A stretch of DNA of 64,000 nucleotides from Spodoptera frugiperda (Eukaryota; Arthropoda; Insecta; Lepidoptera; Noctuidae), in the NCBI RefSeq assembly GCF_023101765.2, contig NC_064226.1:6130001-6194000 (forward strand). The letters run 5' to 3'. How positions within the stretch are numbered: position 1 is the stretch's first letter; each line of letters starts with the position of its first letter. The notes under the pieces were generated by a model. The model did not search any database. It had not been told where the DNA came from and saw only the letters and a list, made by a program, of their open reading frames with translations. This document shows positions 48,401 through 62,100 of the stretch, piece by piece. The translations under genes and the position numbers were made by a program.

Positions 48401-49384
48401 AAGTGAAGCTCTCAGTGTAATAAAAATCATGAAACGAACTTACCTACTTACTAAATTACCTAAATTCTGTAAGCTGTACTGGTTTCAAATCAAATTGGGA
48501 TTGGGCGGCCTCCACTGTTAGTAGAAATACAACTTTTCTTATTTTTAATTTGCTTTTGTGCTCTATGACTTCAATATTCATAGATTCGTTAAAAATCCAC
48601 GCTAGCTTTTGACTTGTTGCGCGTGAAGGCGAAGATAATACCTACATTAGCAGTAAGTAGATATAAAAAAAAAGTTTTTTTTCAAAAGTTTATTATAAAA
48701 AACAGTAAAAAAATATTTTTCTTAATAAGTCACTTACATAATTTAGTCTAGCCGTATCAAAAATAAATGTGCATTTTTTTATGAATAGCTTTACAAACTT
48801 GAATTTAATAAACATTGTGTTGTGCCTAACTTCTGATATTGACTATCGTTTATTGTTTGCATTTAAGAATAATCTAAAGCTAGGAATGGCACAGTGAGCA
48901 AAGCAGCAATAAGCTTTATTATTTACGACTAATTGGTCTTTGTCTTAATTTACATAAACTAGGTATATTACACAGTTCAGCTATCCTTATTATTTACTTT
49001 ACAAGGATATTATGTTTAAAATTTACATAAGTCCATTTTCCTTTACATTGTATATACCTACTGATCAGTATATAAGTACTGGGTAAGTACGTATTACAAA
49101 TAGTTTTCTAATTTTAGAAGAATTTATATCCTTATTTACCCGCTGTGTCTCATTTGAGACTAGCTATGTCCCTTTTACTCGAATTATACTCGGCGCATAG
49201 TTTACCGTCGAGTTTGTTATGCTAATCCTTGGTCTCCCTAACTAAATACCACAACTTTTCACTTACATTTAAATGCAACCTTGCTTAACGTAGCATACGT
49301 TGGTACATTGTACACAAGTCTTTAGAGATATCACCTCTTTTAGATATTATATAACTTTGGAAAATAGTTTTTTATTAGCCTTAG
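45500..49384. other. Gene-poor AT-rich interval
   Basis: No frame with recognisable protein similarity and no RNA gene is visible. Short GTAGGTA/TACCTAC motifs recur, and an inverted pair ATTACGTGG / CCTACGTAAT sits near 46,630-46,660. This stretch separates 14-3-3 zeta from the 3' end of the GPCR gene, whose 3' UTR must lie at its right edge. Confidence 0.6.
48353..48392. repeat. Short dispersed-repeat signature
   Basis: GTACCTCCTCCTTTTTGGGA followed by AGTCGGTTAAAAA resembles a phrase I recall from many lepidopteran noncoding sequences, probably a transposon end. Boundaries and class are not determinable here. Confidence 0.3.
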
Positions 49385-50848
49385 CTACACGTTGTCTGTA
49401 CTTGTATATGATCCAAAAGAAAACGATTTCCTCACTCGCGGTATTAAAGCTATGCTCAACAGTGGACGAATCAAAGTTGAAAGAATGAACGTGCTGCTGG
49501 TTGCCACATTTACAATAGTCATGTCATTGTTAGGAGCCAACGAAGTCTCGCTACCTAGCATTGACTTGGAATAAATGTGATATGCACTGACAAAAGACCG
49601 AGGAGTACATAAAACAATGTAAATCACTATTAGCCATAGGGACAACTTCAGTGCAGCAACAGATTCAAAGCATTCAATCTGTGACAGTACTTTCTTTATC
49701 TTCAACTTAATAATGACTAAAACCGCAGCAATGGTCATAATAAACAGAGGTAGGAACAAATTTAAAACAGTAAGGATTGAGTACATATGCAGACGTTGAC
49801 TGTTGTCCACAATAGTGCATAGTACAATGTTTCCATCCTGGTGCACTGTAGTCGCTAAAATATACTCCGGAACACTTAACGAAATAGCCAACACCCAAAC
49901 AAACACTGACGGTTGTGCCACTGAGATTCGACGATCAGTCAGCCGGTAGTCCAGGTTCATAGTTCTCGGCGGAGTTGAGGAGTCGCTGCTTGTCACTAAA
50001 CTGTGGCGTGAAGATCGTATTTCCTCGTCCTCATCCTGTGCGTTACGCTTCTTCCGTTTGGCAGCTCTTTCTTCTACATTAATCGTGGCAAGCGAATGTA
50101 GCGCAATAGTGGCTACCAAGTACGATGACACAGTTGATGCAAAAACATTCAGTCCTCGGTAGGCGATGCAGCTGGGTTGACCAAAAGGCCACGACCTGGC
50201 ATTGTAGGACCATAACTCCGGTCCTACTGTTGCTCCAAGTATAAGATCAGCCACTGCTAATTGTAAAATGATGGTGAGTAAACCTGTAAAAAAGAAACCA
50301 AATGTTATTTAATGTATCTGACTAACAATTAAAAACAGGCCAAGAGAGAGTCCAATACAAACAAGTCAATTAGTGTACAAGGCTTGTCAATGGGCCTACT
50401 TAACGGAATGACTCCCGGCAAAGTTAATCTTTGTGCTTTCAATGTGAACACATTCGCAACTAACTGTAAATAAGGATCATATTGGTTGATAAACATTCGT
50501 TTCACTTATGTATGCATTTAAAAGTGAACTTTGCTGAGAGCCGAGAGACATAATATTATGTGTCTGATGTACGGAAATATGTTTACATACCATCTAATGA
50601 AACTTAAAGGAAACTGACCTTTATCGTAAAAAGGATTCTCAGTGAAATTAAAACAGGACACTATAGCTTGAATTTATCTTAAAGCTATAATATAAAACAA
50701 GTTTTTGTTTACCACTCCGAGTTGTTTTGAAGAGTGCAGCTATCACGGAGCAGTTGGCGAGAGCGGCAGCGCCGGCGACGCACGCAACGTACGCGGCGAG
50801 CGCGAGCGGCGGGACGAGCGGCTCGGTCGTATGCGCGAGCTCCGACAT
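49385..50848 (-). CDS. Atypical rhodopsin-family (class A) GPCR lacking DRY
   Basis: Two minus-strand exons (50713-50848, 49385-50283) join through a G|GT codon to 344 residues from MSELAHTTEP. Seven hydrophobic segments are visible. TM1 has Asn32 (ALANCSVIAALF), TM2 has LQLAVADLILG with the conserved Asp58, and Cys84 at the head of TM3 can pair with a Cys in loop 2 (VLCTIVD). The DRY position at the end of TM3 reads H-S-L (ALHSLATI, 106-113). TM6 has LCTPRSF rather than CWxP, and TM7 reads STLIRPLLSIAL rather than NPxxY. The second intracellular loop is long and basic (KRKKRN). Ligand and orthologue not recognised. A TTG upstream in frame (50881) was not used as start. Confidence 0.75.
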
Positions 50849-51959
50849 GGCGTCGGCTGTCCGGGACTGTATCGGGATCAATGACTCGCGCCTCGCGGCC
50901 GCTGCGTCACCCGCGTTCTCCGCCGTCCCTCGATGTTTTTTTTCAGTAGTGATTCACCGCAGTCCGAACATGTGCACCACACGAGGGCGCGCGAAAATGT
51001 TAACGATTCGAGGTATTTGTTGTCCCTACTATAACAAACGAAGCACAATTACTTATTAAAGTTATCTAAGAACAGAGCAACACCTCAAGTATGTATGCTG
51101 TTCTTGCCTACCAAGTGTGCAAATAATGTAATAAAAGGGCTATGAACGCGTGCTGTAAGTTCATTATTATTCTACGTTCGCAAACAACTACCGGCGCGCG
51201 GCGGTGCCCGCATCGAGGAGTCACCGACTCGCTAATTCCGAGCATTGCGCTCAAATTTATTCTTGGCCTAATAAATGATCAAGTATTTACTAACTCAATT
51301 TAATATTATGTCTAAATATATAATAATTAAAGCTTTATGTTAAATAACTACAACAAATTAGAACACGATAATGTCTTGGCTCGGCTGTTTATGTATACAG
51401 TCTGCTTACTACTACTACATACATAGTTAACGATTAACAATCTCAAGCAAAGCAAATTGCCTTCTGTGAAAAATATAATAATCCAAACTCTATCTAAATC
51501 TTGTAGTTCTAAAAACGTCTAGATGTATAATGTTTCCCATCAATCAGAATTTGGCATGTACTACTTTTCCATTTACATAGGTGACACCTACATGCAAGGG
51601 GCGGTTAACAGTGTCCACGTTTTTCTAGCGTCATACGTGCTCATGAACTAATGAACCATGTCTTTATTAAGCTGAATATTATGATATTGCCAATTGGGTA
51701 TAATTGCAAATCTTTGACCAGGATCTCAAGGGCATTATGCTGATGATAATGGATATCGCAGGCCAACTCCTTATTCCATAGGATTCATAACAAAACTAAT
51801 TAACTGACTCGAAACAATGTAACCAAGAATTGTATTGTAAATCTGATTGAAAAAGAGTAACCTATGGAGTTTCTTGCTCGTTCTTCTCCATAGGAATCTA
51901 CACTTTGGAACGAGCAAATAGCTTCACTAGAGGACTGACCGACAGACAGACGTTATTAA

Positions 51960-52042
51960 TATTATTATATTTGCTTTGACGTTCAAAAGTGCCTTCCTGG
52001 TATATTTGAAATAAATGATTTTGACTTTGACTTTGACTTGAC
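51960..52042 (+). repeat. Probable 3' end of a SINE/RTE-type retroelement with TTTGAC tail
   Basis: CTGGTATATTTGAAATAAAT leads into GATTTTGACTTTGACTTTGA. An AATAAA-like end followed by short TTTGAC repeats is a familiar 3' terminus of lepidopteran retroelements. The element would be strongly 5'-truncated. Confidence 0.45.
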
Positions 52043-52177
52043 TATGTTTTGTATATATGCACCTTGCTTGGAAACCACCGAAGTTACAATTATAGTAGGT
52101 ACCTATCTGCAAACTGTCTGTGTCATCTGTCTGATCTTCTATTAAGCTCTAACGTAACTACTACGCTGCTTCTACGT

Positions 52178-52245
52178 GTTGACTACGCAGCGCCTACGCT
52201 GTGACTACGCAACGCCTACGCCGGGACTACGCAATGTCTATGCGG
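52178..52245 (+). repeat. Three-unit 22-23 bp minisatellite
   Basis: Three diverged units each begin G-x-GACTACGCA and end with a CTACGC or CTATGC block: 52178-52200, 52201-52222 and 52223-52245. Extra TACG pieces precede them from about 52,155. The array is GC-richer than its surroundings and noncoding. Confidence 0.65.
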
Positions 52246-52764
52246 CCTTATATTTTACACATTAATTTCTTTATATGATGACATTTACATTTCGTGAATT
52301 ATTTCTAAAGATGGTTCTTAAAGGAATTTTGTTTTCGTATCACTTTATATTATAGAGTAATTTAATGTAAGTACCATCTACAATTCTACATTATGCTCTG
52401 TGGCTTAGACAAACATTTGCATTGCACATCACATCTATCTAAGTAGTAGTAAAGTATAGGCATACATGAATGAACTGTACCTCGATCAATAACATCATGA
52501 CTCAGCCGTCACTCTTCAGATAAAGAGAATGCGGGCTGTCTTCTTACATATCAAAGAAAGCATGATAAAATACTGAGAACTTGAGTTATGTGCCCTAAAA
52601 GTACAGGTTACACGATTTGAGGTTCGTGGTAATTAGTGAATTGTTTTTAACCGAATATAATTAGGTTTGATATTTAGTAGAATAGGCTGACATTTGTAGT
52701 AGTGCGAGGAGCGCTCGCCTCGCTGACTGGCCGCGGCGGCGGGCGGCGGTGGTGTCCGCGTCCC

Positions 52765-52769
52765 TCAGT
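52765..52769 (+). promoter_or_regulatory. Candidate initiator of the ADAMTS gene
   Basis: TCAGT in CCCTCAGTCGAT lies just after a GC-rich block (52,700-52,765) and about 400 bp upstream of the signal-peptide ATG. The interval 50,849-52,700 between the divergent GPCR and this point holds only the small repeats listed. Confidence 0.35.
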
Positions 52770-53162
52770 CGATATTGTTCATTTGTTTTGATTAGCGGAA
52801 GCCGATGACTGTCGGCGAGGTCGAGTGATGGATGACTCGCGACAATGCTCCTCAGGGGACGCGTGTGGGCGGTGCCTTCGCAGCCAAATTCTGCACTTTC
52901 CTTCGACTTTCTCTTGGAGGTGCGAAAGGTGTTCACTTCATTCGGGGGCTCGCAATGCTTATTCGGTAGCTGGCGCCTCATAAGTGTACGCGTTCTAATC
53001 GCGCGCAACGACTGTCGGTCCCTCGCCTCACACGGTGCATCGCGCGTGCTTCAGATATTCAAAGCACCTGCATGCGACTTCCGAGCGCCGGGTTATAAGA
53101 AGTGCGCGGATTGTGAAGGAGTAACTTATCGTGTGGTGTCTGGACAGCAATGTGAGGCAGCG

Positions 53163-56100
53163 ATGGCCCTCGCAAGTGATATAGTGTTAGTAACGCTGCT
53201 GTGCATGGTCCGCGACGGTGCGCCTGCGCGGTTTCCCGTGAGTAAGCTCGCCGCTAGGGCGGGCGGCGCGTTCATCTCTTATTTATTGATTTATTACACT
53301 ACACTACACCTGCTTTTTGTTCATTTTATATGATATGGATGCTTGAGGGTAACACTCAACAAAAAAATACTTTAAAAATTCAGGAAAATTTACGAAGTCG
53401 TGCGAAAAAATAACATGAAATATTTCGTGCTTTTTAGGTTATATGCACTTATAAAATTTTTGTATTTAGTATTAAAATTAATATTAATCTTAAACTGATG
53501 AATCTTTGGTTACAAAATAAAATAATTAATTTTTGTGGAAAAAGTCAATTATCTAATTTTGGTGATGTTAATTCCACGAAAGCTTTCTGTATAATAGTAC
53601 TAAAGTACAAATACAAAGTAAAACAATATTACAATATAATTACGCTTAATATTAAATATCCGATACCTTAATACAAACAATAGACTTCCCATAAACTTCA
53701 GACCGACCCTACCTCAAACTAATTGACCGTAAGTTCAAACGTTCCTTTGCTTTCTGTTTAAAATAATTACTTACCATCCACCAATCAGGTGTACTAAAAA
53801 TCTCCTTAAATATTTCTTAATAATAATATTATTTCTAGGTTTTTGAAGTCCGTCATGTAGACGAAATAATTTCTTCGATATAGTTTATTATTATAGTTAT
53901 TTAGATCGCGGGAAAACTGTCAATTAATACGAAAATACAATTTTTTTGCTATAGTAAAATTCAGTTTACGTTATGGTAGTGAACTGTATAAATCGGTGCT
54001 TAATAAACCGGGAAGTAGTGTCATAAACCACGAGCCCAACAGCCGGTGTTTACTGCAAACAAAATAATTGGTTTAATACTTGTTTTTAATTAAAAATCAA
54101 CAATATTATATCAGTTAAAATACTTAAAATAAATTGTGAACGCACTTACATAAACTAACTATTACTGTTAACAATAAATTAATATTATTTAAAAATAAAC
54201 AATGGATGGTTTTCAATTTGTGAAACGTGAGAAAATTTGTGAAATTGCTTTTAAGTATTATTAGTATGTTAGGTACGATAATAAGGTTTAAAAATACATA
54301 AACTCGCGTGTATTATTGTGTGTTTTGACCGGCTCTCTGTGTAGCGTGCTTGACACGCTTTTGTTGGCTCACATTATTATCACTTTTTGTGATGTCTGAG
54401 TGTACTTACTTAGGGTCAAATTATCTCTTATTTGAGCTAGAAATCACGTTGACGTAGCCATATAATTTGTAGACGGGTAAAAGCTTTTAAAATTTTCTTT
54501 TGTGACCTAAATTCAAGGCCTTGCACAAACGATAACCAAAGTAAATTGTAAATCAGAGATAATAGATAGAAAATAAAATTGTGGCTGTGATTCCCTAACG
54601 TATAAGGTAGAGAAGAGATACAGAGTAACAGTGGTAACACCCACAGTTTCCTGGTAAATATGGGATGAAATAAAATATGAAAGGTAAAAATGTTATCTCA
54701 AAGGTTAAAGTTTTGATGAAAATTCGGAAATACGTTTCACCGACAGACGGAACAGTACACCCACGTTATTGTTTTATCTAAAGGTTTAGGTTTACTCCGA
54801 TCATTGCCAAGGACAAAATAAAGGCTACATTTATGACAGAAAGTAATCGAATCCATTATTCCAATATCAGGCGGCTAATAAGATTTTTAAAGGGCTCGCA
54901 ATACGGAGTTTCTTCTCGGATAAAATAACAATATCGGTTTCGTCGTAAATATGATCTGAACATCGCTCACCTTCGGGAAATATTACATACATATAAGAAG
55001 GAAAATCCGTAATATTAATATTCGTAGGGCCTCGCTACATAGTCTTGATTTATATAGGTACATATGTGCGAAGGCAGTAGGGACTAGATGGATCTGAAAT
55101 TGATTAATGGAGTACAATTCTTTACGATGTGACAGCAGGAAGCTCATATTTTTTACATGAGACGGGATTTTCCTTTTTAAAATATCGCTCCCATTTATCA
55201 TACAGTCTAATTGTATTACATAGGCATATATGACTTTTACTTCTATAAGCCAGAACTGTAGGTACTTATAAATAGGTTACCTATATGTATCTAGATTTTT
55301 CCGACCTCAATTTTACATTTTCTTATATTTGAATTCTGTACTGGAAAGAAATCGAGTACCTACGTACTTTAGGTATCGTGTTTCGGAAATCTATTTATTT
55401 TGTCATTAAATAGGTATATTGTCTAAGTAAGCGAATAGATATGTAAACAGCTTTTAGTTAGTAAAGTATCGAGAAAGGGTTGGGTACACGTTGTACAAGT
55501 GTCGTTTGTGTATCCGAGAAACAGTATCCGTGCCGCTCGGTTACGCTACTTCGCTACTTTTCAGCCCTCGATTATGTAACGTTACGTCAATAACGGGTTA
55601 CCTAGAATGCACATTTCCCGAAACTATTAAAACTTTCACCAAATTATGGTACATTAACAACGCCTTACGATACGATTTTATTTTGACAATTATGTTACGT
55701 AATAAAAATGCAGGTGTTTCACGTACTGGATCACGTACAAACGTTACACAACGCTAACGTCAACTACAGTTTTTCAATCGCTCTCGATGAATCACAGCGT
55801 GCCTTCATTGTGGGCCGGCGACGCGACGTGCCCGCAGCCTCCGTGTAATTGAGATCGATACCAGTAACTTTCATCATTGCCACATACCGACGTAACACTC
55901 ACAATTGAATGCCAAAATTAAAGTAATTACCGGCGCCTTTATACCCTGGCACTTATTCAAAGCCGCTAATAATTCTTCGGAAGCCGCATTGTCTGGCGTG
56001 GAAGAAAAGGAAAAACAAATAGTTTTACTTTCCCCTTTACTTCGCTCGCATCCGCTAATATTGAGCCTACACTTAGCTGACTCATGTGGACTTGATTTCG

Positions 56101-59100
56101 GTTTCACTGTTCTCCATCACTCGGACTGACATGTTAAAATTCATACAGCAAACCACAGTAACATTCGTGGTAACTACTTACAGTTTCATTGAGTGCCCGC
56201 CGCTCGTCAGCTGCTATCATCAATCATTTGCACTACGCAAACAATGAAACCAGTCCAACACATCGTATTCAACAAAAGCTTCTCTCTGATATCTTATCTT
56301 GTCGTGTCGTCTACACAAATATGTTCTTGGTTCAGGAACCAGGAACTAGATTCACAGTTGTTTTGTTTCATGTTCAAAACTTAAGACAAATGTGTAACTA
56401 ATGATATTATAATGTGTCGAATAATTTCCGGCCGCGGGCAGTAAGTGTCAACGAAAGAATTAGCAGCGATCTCCGGATCGTTGGCCCAGTTGGTGCGGAA
56501 TGATGGATTGATTTAATCATATAAATATTGAAAATGAGAGGCGTAATAAAGATTGATAATAACGTATGTGAGTCGCTGAACTTGAACGATGAATATTTCA
56601 GCGGTAGTCGCGACATCCATTTACGAGCTTTGGCATATTGTAATGGAGATTACTTAACAAGGCCAATAAAAGTGTGGTCTCGCTATTAATGAGAGCAATA
56701 AAAGTAGTGTGAGAACGTGTGGCAGACGACATGTCCGTGACAATGGTCGCGCCCACCACTCGCATGAGCTCCTTGTCGCATTGCCTTTTGACCTACATTA
56801 TTCATAAATTTATCATCGCTTTGTCCGGATTATTTTCATGTTCCTGATACCCAGTTTGATTTCATTGTTGTAAAATACGGTCTAAATAGCAACTAAGCTG
56901 AGTAATCTGTGAATGATTGGTGACTCCGATGGTTCAGGCAGCTGGGACCTAGTTTATTGTACAAACTAATGTGTCTATTCTATCTTTGATATTAATTTTT
57001 ATTATTACAATGGTCATTGGGTGACATTAATTTCATTTACCAGGTGTTAGTTTCACTTTTTGATAATTTATTTTGTATTATTAGTATAAATCAATTGTCA
57101 GATGTATTTGAAGTGTAGTTGAAGTTGGTTTTTTAACTTTTAATATTAATGTTTACAACGAAAACTATGCCGTGTAAACAAGTGAAGTCATCTATAAATC
57201 ACCTTTTTATTAAAGTGGCTACAAGGTGGCATTTATTATATTAATTATTATTGATTTACTCTGACCGAAAGGTATGGAAAAGCTCTCCCTAGCTACGGCT
57301 GGGACTCGGCGCGTAAAGGACGTTCGCATCTGAAAAATCGATCGGCGTACGAGACAGACGTTAGCTATTATCCTCAAAACAGCGCGAGCAAATTGCGAAC
57401 AAGTGATTTTAAAATATTACCAAACAGGTAATAATTATGTACGCTGGGAGTAATAAAGTATTTCTATTGCGTCAGTTATGCTGTACTACATAATCATAAT
57501 CTGATATTGAATTACCGTACTCTGCTTAAAGCTTCTATTGCATAAACAGTAACAGGTTTCCATTCATCGCTGTAACAGTAATTGGTATAAACAATTACCT
57601 ATCTGAGTCATTGTAACTGGCCATTTATTGATTTCACATTTTGTTTGTTTATTCATTAGACAGAAGCCGGTTGTGTGAGACTCGCTGCATGGCCGGCTGG
57701 CGATAGGGTCGGCCTTTAATCCGAGTGAATGAACGTGCACAGTTAATATGGCGCAGTCAATATGTGGCACATGAGCACATCCCGTTTATCCAACGTGAAT
57801 TGTTAACTTCCATGATTTTATGCAAACAGTTTAACTAAACAACATAATACTAAAATAACTCCGGTTAATAAAACAACGCATTTATCATGATATCATTTCT
57901 AATTACTTAGGCTTTCAAGGATTACAGTTGTCTTCATAGGCATTTGTTACGGGCAAAGCTTTTTGATGAGCAATTATTAAACTTTTATATACAAATAAAT
58001 GTAGCCATTACAAAGTGATGAAGCGTTCCGTAACTCCGTTAAATGAGGAGACTTACAAAATAAATTCATGTTTCGACAAAAAGTAATGTTGTTACGAATA
58101 TGTAATTTAATTTGGAATGTTTCTTATTTCCTTCGGGGATAGAAATGTTTTTCGTTTCTTGTAATAATAAGTAGATGGACAAAATAATATCTTTGATTCA
58201 TGTAAATAACATGATTTATGTTGTTGCTCCAATTTAAATAACTAAGGTACCTACTGAATATCAGAAACAAGTAGGTATTTATTTAAATGAGTACTCTAAT
58301 GGAACATTCAAATGAGAACAATTTGGAAAATCTCTCGTTTATTTGTTGAAACGGCAACAAGTTTGTGTGGGTTTTCCAGGAAGAAATCAGAGAAATGAAC
58401 CTTCGAATAAAAAATGCAGACGACGAGAGAATGTCGAGGGTCGGTGACTGTATTTATTCACATATACATACGAACCTGTATACATATACAGTCGGTACTC
58501 GCTACATAGCAACGACAGGTCGGTAACTGCGACCCCTTTTTACAAGGAAAGGAAACCCGTGACTGTTTCGAAATTGTTTGCAAATGAGGCGTTAATTTTT
58601 AATGCCATTTTAACACGATCAATACTTGTTTATAGTTAATGTTTAGCAGTCATTTGAATCGTACTCAATGTACTTATAATAAAGGTAATTTATTACCGTT
58701 TCGTAGCACAGTGCTACGAGAATAATTGTATGCTCGTAACTCGAATATCTCGAAATCTAGATCAATTTTTAGTACCTAAGAATCTTTATCACTCCGTGAT
58801 TTATGAATGTAATAAAAATATGCTTTGTTACTATTTCAAAACGTTAGAATATTTTAGGTATATGGCAAAATATGTAATTTTAATTACTGTCGTACATTCA
58901 TTCTCCGTAGTCGTTAACAGTTTTGAAATTGTTCATTACACATTCTAGATAATTATGACGTACATCGAGTTACTTTTGAAAACTACTGGCTGTTGGCTAA
59001 AAACCTTCATTTAAGTATAATTCGCTAACCACCCCAGTGAATTCACCTAAATTTTCTTTTCTAAAAACCATATCCTTACAGTAACCAACACAAAAACAAA

Positions 59101-62100
59101 TAATTCTGCTATTTTTCCAGGACCTACTTCCCCTGCACGGCTGGTGGACGAATGCAGAGCGTATGCACGACAACTCCGACATTCAGGTGGTGTACCTCCC
59201 AGCGCTACTACCAAGAGAGGCACAACTTGCCTCCGATAAACAAGCCGATGACATCCCATTACCGTACAGCTTCGATGCTTTCGGAAGGTAAAGATGTTTT
59301 GAGACTGTACTGACTGTACTTAAAGTAAATTACAATTGTATTGAAGTCCGACTGCCGACAAAAAACTTTGAAGGATAGCCTTCCGCTAGCGTCACAAAAG
59401 ATTAGCCTTAGCCTAAGATTCGCGTCGCTTGGGTCACCGTTGTTCGACATGACATTCAGGATGCTTTTCCACCAGAGATGTGCTAATGCTACGTTGCTGT
59501 AGATGCGTTTAGCTTCCACCAATCATATTCATTGGTACACATAGCATAGCACTGGTGGAAACACGGACTCAGCTAAGCTATGTTTTTTATACGGAAAAAT
59601 GCGTGCTGTGAATGTGTGCTATGGATGGCTTCCCAATCGATACATTGTATATATAGCTTAGTATCAGTGGAAACGGTCGCTTATTTCACAGCTTAGCTAT
59701 TACATCTTCGTAGCATAATTACATAACACATCTCTGGCGGAAAATCACCTTCAACGTGTTAATTACGATACTTTAGCGATAAAATTACATGTACTTATAT
59801 CCATTTAATTCGGTAAACCTTTCTTCATTATTATTACTCTAGAAAATCGAATCCTCTAACTTAGTGGGTGGTTTGTTACCTAACTTTAATGGCCCTTATT
59901 TAAAGTTTACGTAATAAAATGCTACTTCTTAACATCCTTAGGCATGTAGCTATATAGGTTTACAATGCTATGTTTCCTGTATTCGGAACAAAATTGGACA
60001 GTCAAACTTATATCTGTCCTTTTCGCACTCCGTAGAAAAAACTAGAATAATCCAGTTTAGGACACATAGTTTCTCGTTAGACTCTAAACATTTCTACGCA
60101 TAACGTGCCGTAGACGCCTATTGAAGAAAAACAGGTTTCATTGAGTGCCAACTGACTGACCTTGACAAAGCATTACTGTCTAAGTGTGTTGGATTTGTTC
60201 GTGTGATCAATCAATCATATCGTATTAGGAGAAAGCGTATGCTAATTCATTGATACTGATGACTAATATAAAATAGATCTAGATCAAATTTGGGTTATCT
60301 CTACACAGATTTTATTTACAAGGTTGTATCTGAGTCTATCTGTGTTATTACTTTTTTCATCAATCTTTTCTAGGAATTTTGAACTTCAATTGGTGCCGAA
60401 TCGTCGACTGGTCTCCCCTGAGTTCCGAGTTTGGTCAGACCAGGGTCAGGAAGCTTCGCTCTCCGCCGTAGACTCTTCCTGCCACTTCCAGCACGCAGGA
60501 CCTAATGCAGTCGCTGCATTCTCAGCGTGCAGAGATCACGCTCTTGTAAGTATACAATGAAATTTTCGTAATAAGCATGGTCTAATTTTGACAACTTGCA
60601 AAATATAAGACGTTGCTTTAAATTGTTTTTGTTTGTTGGTTTCAGCATGGATTGATAGTCGTCGACAATTCGACTTATGAAGTACGCCCTCTACCACTCG
60701 GCAGCGGGCGGGCGGAAAACGGTAACGGCCGCACTGCGCATGTCATCCGTCGCGCTCCGCCGCCCGCGCCGCCCGGCGATGACGCACGTATACTGCGACC
60801 GCGCGTGCGCAGACCACGGGCCTACTCCCCACGACTCAAGCCTGGTCCGCCCAACTACACCATCGAAATAGCCTTATTCCTTGACGAAGCTGCTTACAAA
60901 ATATTCTACCCTTATCTCAACTACAGCGAGTCAGACCTCCGTGATATGCTTTTGGCATACATAAATGGTGTAAGTTTACATTTTTGTTGTTCTATTTACA
61001 GAGTCTTGAATAGTTTGCAATTCCTTAGGACTGGTTTAAAATATGGCTTCTGTCAAATGACTTATTCATATTCCAGGTGCAAGCTCTGTACCAACACTCG
61101 TCTCTGGGCACTCACATTCAGCTGTCCCTTGTGCGCTTGACGCTGCTGCGGTCACAACCATCTTCTCTGCCAGCGCATGCAGAGCGTGGCCGATTGCTTG
61201 ACTCGTTCTGTGCGTACCAGCGGTCGTTGAATGTAGACGATGACGATGATCCTCAGCACTGGGACATGGCCTTGCTGCTATCAGGGTAACTGTAAATCTA
61301 AACCTGTAGCTCAATTTCCAACAGTACCTTAGTGACTGACATCATCGGTTATGTACACTACTTATCGTTCAACGGTAAACAATTATGAGTTTACTAGGGT
61401 AGTAAAACGAACAGAAGTCAAGCCTACATGCATCAATGAAAATGAGCAAATATCTGTTAAAAACGTGTTGTGGTTTGCTTTGTGGTTTTACACAAGAAAC
61501 GCTGGTATTTCACAAAAAGGCGATGATTCATTCAAATGCGTAAAAATAAAGAAAAACAAAATTAAAATCTTCTTTTTGGCATACCTACTACTTACTAAAG
61601 ACTTCGAAAACACAAAAGACTTCCAAAAGTTAATCACCGTTATTTGTTTAACAATTTAGTCTACAGAGGTATTTGACGGGTCACATAAGGTTTTTGGGGT
61701 CAGATTTTATTCCGTTTGCTTTGTTCCTTTGTATTTCTGCACCAAATTAGTTTGTCTAAAGATAAAGCGGCTGTTTTGTTTTCTGTTCCAGGTTGGACTT
61801 CTATTCGGAGGAAGGAGGTCGTCGGAATGGTGTGACGATGGGCTTGGCGCCGGTGGGAGGCGTGTGTTTACCAGCACATGCGTGTGTGGTTTCAGAATTC
61901 GGCACGTCTGATCTGCTCGGCCGGCCCTATCCCTCCGCTGGCTTCACCTCTGTCTATATCCTAGCGCATGAGATTGGACACAAGTCGGTCATAACTCGTA
62001 CCTATTATATATCTTTTAGAGTCTAAAATATTTCATTTCTTAGTGCCGATAGATACATTAGAACGACAGTTTTGATTTGCTACTACAAACATAACTCGTA

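Noticed and set aside
50849..50881. Upstream TTG start for the GPCR
   Set aside because: A non-ATG start is unlikely in an animal gene when an ATG lies 11 codons downstream before the first membrane segment.
52661..53008. Minus-strand 115-codon open frame
   Set aside because: It overlaps the GC-rich ADAMTS promoter and leader, and has no domain resemblance.
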